A stretch of 64,000 nt of DNA. Origin: Rossellomorea aquimaris TF-12 (GTDB taxonomy: Bacteria; Bacillota; Bacilli; Bacillales; Bacillaceae_B). Below are positions 61,627-64,000 of this stretch, in pieces. Both the position numbers and the translations under genes were made by a program. The notes beneath the pieces were generated by a model. That model saw nothing but the letters and a program-made list of their open reading frames with translations, was not told the DNA's origin and did not search any database. The stretch is from contig NZ_LQXM01000025.1 in the NCBI RefSeq assembly GCF_001648555.1, forward strand, positions 186,001 through 250,000. The letters run 5' to 3'. The first letter of the stretch is position 1. The number at the start of each line of letters is the position of its first letter.

Positions 61627-63099
61627 TTAAAGTACATCTAATGGATTAATAAGTGATCCATTCTTATATACCTCTATATGAAGATGAACGCCAGTAGATT
61701 CACCTGTTGTTCCCATAATCCCAATCTTTTGACCCTTTTCAACTGTTTGTCCAGGCGAAACGGAGATTGAATCTAAATGAGCGTAAATTGTTTTATACCC
61801 ATTTTGATGGTCAATGACCACTTTATTTCCATATCCACCGCTGTCCCATCCGGCAGACACTACTACACCATTGTCTACTGTTTTAATCGTTTTATTACTT
61901 GGACGTGCGATGTCTATTCCTTTGTGCATTTTCCCCCATCGTGGTCCTTGCTTAGAAGAAATATATCCTCCATTTGTAGGCCATGCGAAGCTGCCTGATC
62001 CTCTGGACGGAGTTTCCTTTGTTCCTTTAATGACAATATATTTAACTGGGTCTTTTAATTTCTTTTCTTCTTTTACGGTCTTTTCTACTTGAGTACCATT
62101 TACCTCAGTCGTTTCCAAGGTTACTGATTTCTCACCCTCTTGACCTTCCTGTTTCACCTTCGTGTCACCTTTATTCATTGAAGAATCTTCGACGACTTCT
62201 TTTTCATACGCAACTTTTTCTACTTTATTCACTTCTCTTTTCACAAGTGTGTGAACTAAAGGCTCATAAACGGTTACGTTTAACTCAGATCCAATATTTA
62301 GGGCTTGATCTTCCTTCAGGTTATCATTTAATTCTACTAACTTTGCTGTTGTTAGTTCATACTTGTCAGCAATTGTTCCAAGAACATCGCCTTCTTGTAC
62401 TTTATACTTTTTCTCTTCTAACGTCCCTTTTAAAAGAAGATCCGTCGCCTCTTTTGCAGAAATAATTTCACTAGGGTCAACTTCAGCTTTTTCACTTTCT
62501 ACTTTTTCTTTAAAAGAAACTTCTAACAAACGAGTTTCATTTTCTTTTAAAGCGGGTAAGGATGTTAATGAAGTATTCTTTTTTCTATCTTCTAATTCTT
62601 TTAGTTCTTTTTCTGATACGTATTCAAGCTTAAGTGAATTCAACGCTTCTTCAGCAGCTTTCTCGTCTTTAACATAAGCAACCGGCTTATTATTCACAGT
62701 TAAAGCATATGCATTGGCTTCTACTGAAATGGAATTCTTTATTGTATTAAGAACGTTTTGATTGTTCGTTTTAGCCGTAAAAACATTTTCAGGTATGTAT
62801 GTGATGTCATTTTTCAACACTACCTGATAATCAGAGTACTTTTCTTTTGCTTTATTCAACTTCTCATCAAGCATTGACTGAATTTCGTCTTGGCTTGTTA
62901 CAGCACCTACATATTCACTATTCATATAAACATGAAAAATAGTTTGTACATCCTTATCAGATGATGTATTGGCTGCCGCAGGTGAGAACGTTAAAGTTGT
63001 TAGTGCTAATGTAGTGATGGCCACTCTTTTCATCAGCTGTGTTGATTTATGTCGAATATTTAATTTGAAATTTGGTGTTAAGCTATCTTTCCCTCGCAT
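61627..63099 (-). CDS. Exported LysM-G5-M23 peptidoglycan endopeptidase
   Basis: The 490-residue exported protein has a basic N terminus with a hydrophobic signal helix to about residue 43 (SPAAA). LysM YKVQEGDVLGTIADKYELT follows near 235, a G5-like segment around 275-350, and the M23 domain from 385 (HKGIDIARP, then GVHLHIEVY). It cleaves stem-peptide cross-links in the wall. The start follows ATAGGAGG. It sits beside walR and has a perfect WalR box upstream, so membership of the WalR regulon is likely. Confidence 0.92.
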   Translation of the reverse strand: MRGKDSLTPNFKLNIRHKSTQLMKRVAITTLALTTLTFSPAAANTSSDKDVQTIFHVYMNSEYVGAVTSQDEIQSMLDEKLNKAKEKYSDYQVVLKNDITYIPENVFTAKTNNQNVLNTIKNSISVEANAYALTVNNKPVAYVKDEKAAEEALNSLKLEYVSEKELKELEDRKKNTSLTSLPALKENETRLLEVSFKEKVESEKAEVDPSEIISAKEATDLLLKGTLEEKKYKVQEGDVLGTIADKYELTTAKLVELNDNLKEDQALNIGSELNVTVYEPLVHTLVKREVNKVEKVAYEKEVVEDSSMNKGDTKVKQEGQEGEKSVTLETTEVNGTQVEKTVKEEKKLKDPVKYIVIKGTKETPSRGSGSFAWPTNGGYISSKQGPRWGKMHKGIDIARPSNKTIKTVDNGVVVSAGWDSGGYGNKVVIDHQNGYKTIYAHLDSISVSPGQTVEKGQKIGIMGTTGESTGVHLHIEVYKNGSLINPLDVL

Positions 63100-63381
63100 T
63101 TAATTGCCTCCTATAAACTAAAGCAAAAATCCCATTAAATGGTAGTTCTTTATGCCTAATTTAGTAAAAATTCTATTAAATTCGTACTTTATTAATTTAC
63201 CATAATTCGACGAAATACGGGGAAAAGTATTAGTATTGTAATGAAATTGTATAATTAGTCAGAATATCAATGAATCAATTTACCGAGATTTAACGGTTGA
63301 AACGGGATAAATACTAGGAATAAAGGTGCATGCGTGGTGAAAGTAAACGTAGTTTGAAAATGTGGGCAATTTGTACGATTC

Positions 63382-63398
63382 TGTTACAGGAATGTTAC
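63382..63398. promoter_or_regulatory. WalR-binding box upstream of the M23 gene
   Basis: TGTTACAGGAATGTTAC is a perfect TGTWAH-N5-TGTWAH direct repeat. It lies about 280 bp before the M23 start codon, just beyond the tRNA terminator. A one-mismatch copy TGTAAT-GAAAT-TGTATA is at 63237-63253. The 360-bp region to the gene contains no other ORF. Confidence 0.7.
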
Positions 63399-63410
63399 AA
63401 ATCAATACAT

Positions 63411-63456
63411 AATAAAAAAGTACCACGAGAGTCAAAGTCATCGCAGTACTTTTTGT
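63411..63456 (-). terminator. Terminator of the tRNA operon
   Basis: Minus strand AAGTACTGCGA, loop, TCGTGGTACTT, then TTTT. Confidence 0.8.
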
Positions 63457-63460
63457 AGGA

Positions 63461-63533
63461 TGGCTCAGGACGGAATCGAACCGCCGACACATGGATTTTC
63501 AGTCCATTGCTCTACCAACTGAGCTACTGAGCC
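63461..63533 (-). tRNA. tRNA-Phe (GAA)
   Basis: Cloverleaf with anticodon loop ACTGAAAATC, T-loop GGTTCGATTCC and seven-base acceptor stem GGCTCAG/CTGAGCC; CCA is not encoded. Confidence 0.97.
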
Positions 63534-63560
63534 ATATAAGCAATATGTAAAAAGAAGAAA

Positions 63561-63637
63561 TGGCGGTCCGGACGGGACTCGAACCCGCGACCTCCTGCGT
63601 GACAGGCAGGCATTCTAACCAACTGAACTACCGGACC
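63561..63637 (-). tRNA. tRNA-Asp (GTC)
   Basis: Cloverleaf with anticodon loop CTGTCAC, acceptor stem GGTCCGG/CCGGACC, T-loop GGTTCGAGTCC, and encoded CCA. Confidence 0.98.
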
Positions 63638-63711
63638 AAAGTTTTTGCGAAGCAAATAACTTTCATTAGTTTGCACTAGCAAAATACTAATTATCTATAA
63701 AACAATAAAAA

Positions 63712-63783
63712 TGACCCATACGGGATTCGAACCCGTGTTACCGCCGTGAAAGGGCGGTGTCTTAACCGCTTGACCAATGGGCC
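63712..63783 (-). tRNA. tRNA-Glu (TTC)
   Basis: Cloverleaf with anticodon loop CTTTCAC, T-loop GGTTCGAATCC, acceptor GGCCCAT/ATGGGTC; CCA not encoded. Confidence 0.97.
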
Positions 63784-63795
63784 ACGTTGAGAAAA

Positions 63796-63871
63796 TGGTG
63801 AGCCATGAAGGACTCGAACCTTCGACCCTCTGATTAAAAGTCAGATGCTCTACCAACTGAGCTAATGGCTC
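63796..63871 (-). tRNA. tRNA-Lys (TTT)
   Basis: Cloverleaf with anticodon loop CTTTTAA, T-loop GGTTCGAGTCC, acceptor stem GAGCCAT/ATGGCTC, and encoded CCA. First gene of the tRNA operon as transcribed. Confidence 0.97.
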
Positions 63872-63901
63872 TTGAACACTTCTTTCGTGACAACGAAGTT
63901 A

Positions 63902-63931
63902 ATAGTATCACAGTAGTAATCATAACGGCAA
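63902..63931 (-). promoter_or_regulatory. Candidate promoter of the tRNA operon
   Basis: Minus strand TTGCCG, 18 bases, TACTAT, about 30 bp before tRNA-Lys. Confidence 0.5.
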
Positions 63932-64000
63932 TAGTTTTTTGTGTTTTTTGTCGAAAAATATTTCTTGGGGAATAATTTATGGAGAGGGAGCACCTGGGTT

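Noticed and set aside
63280-63492. 70-codon minus-strand ORF
   Set aside because: Runs through the tRNA-Phe gene, the operon terminator and the WalR box.

Overview
The window is chromosomal DNA from a Gram-positive, low-GC member of the Bacillaceae (Bacillus sensu lato), close to the left side of oriC. The evidence is the walR-walK-walH-walI-walJ-htrC-rlmH block in Bacillus subtilis order at 53.6-61.4 kb, a perfect ParB site (parS) inside walK, a cluster of five perfect DnaA boxes beside rlmH, a Lys-Glu-Asp-Phe tRNA cluster at the right end, and Bacillus-type ribosome-binding sites with frequent GTG/TTG starts.

Layout. (1) 0-8.4 kb: a complete monoderm Tad/Flp pilus operon on the minus strand (two Flp pilins, TadV, TadE, a TadG-like protein, CpaB, CpaE, TadA, TadB, TadC). 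It is preceded by a DUF192 gene and a c-di-GMP-I riboswitch followed by an intrinsic terminator, which suggests that pilus expression is switched by c-di-GMP. (2) 8.7-29 kb: housekeeping and accessory metabolism. This includes a QueA-like gene coupled to an SDR gene, folD behind a ZTP riboswitch, a Rieske-tailed FAD oxidoreductase, an msrAB operon, a phospholipase D-family protein, a CdaR-glycerate kinase-GntP module with a cre site, and a secreted phosphoesterase. (3) 29-35.9 kb: a full 14-gene gas vesicle cluster in the order known from Bacillus (Priestia) megaterium, gvpA-P-Q-B-R-N-F-G-L-S-K-J-T-U, with overlapping candidate sigma-D and sigma-B promoter elements upstream.

(4) 36.3-38.6 kb: immediately upstream of the gas vesicle genes lies a plasmid-like type II partition cassette. 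It has an actin-like ParM-family ATPase, a small ParR-like ribbon-helix-helix protein with an acidic tail, and a helically phased TGTAC repeat array resembling a centromere (parC). A second array, five repeats at exactly 21-bp spacing, lies between parR and gvpA. This actin-type segregation system next to an organelle gene cluster is the most unusual arrangement in the window.

(5) 38.8-53.5 kb: accessory genes, including quinone-oxidoreductase-like and AdhP alcohol dehydrogenases, an MBL hydrolase, three small or hypothetical ORFs, MFS transporters, malate:quinone oxidoreductase, an unassigned PP-loop ATPase, a vanadium-type haloperoxidase and a GC-rich tRNA-dihydrouridine synthase. (6) 53.6-64 kb: the conserved origin-proximal block, ending with a LysM/G5/M23 cell-wall hydrolase that has a perfect WalR box upstream, and four tRNA genes.

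How they work together: the pilus (c-di-GMP controlled), gas vesicles (buoyancy) and WalRK (wall metabolism) suggest a surface- or water-column-adapted Bacillus that tunes attachment and flotation. All functional assignments are from sequence reading only; no database search was run.
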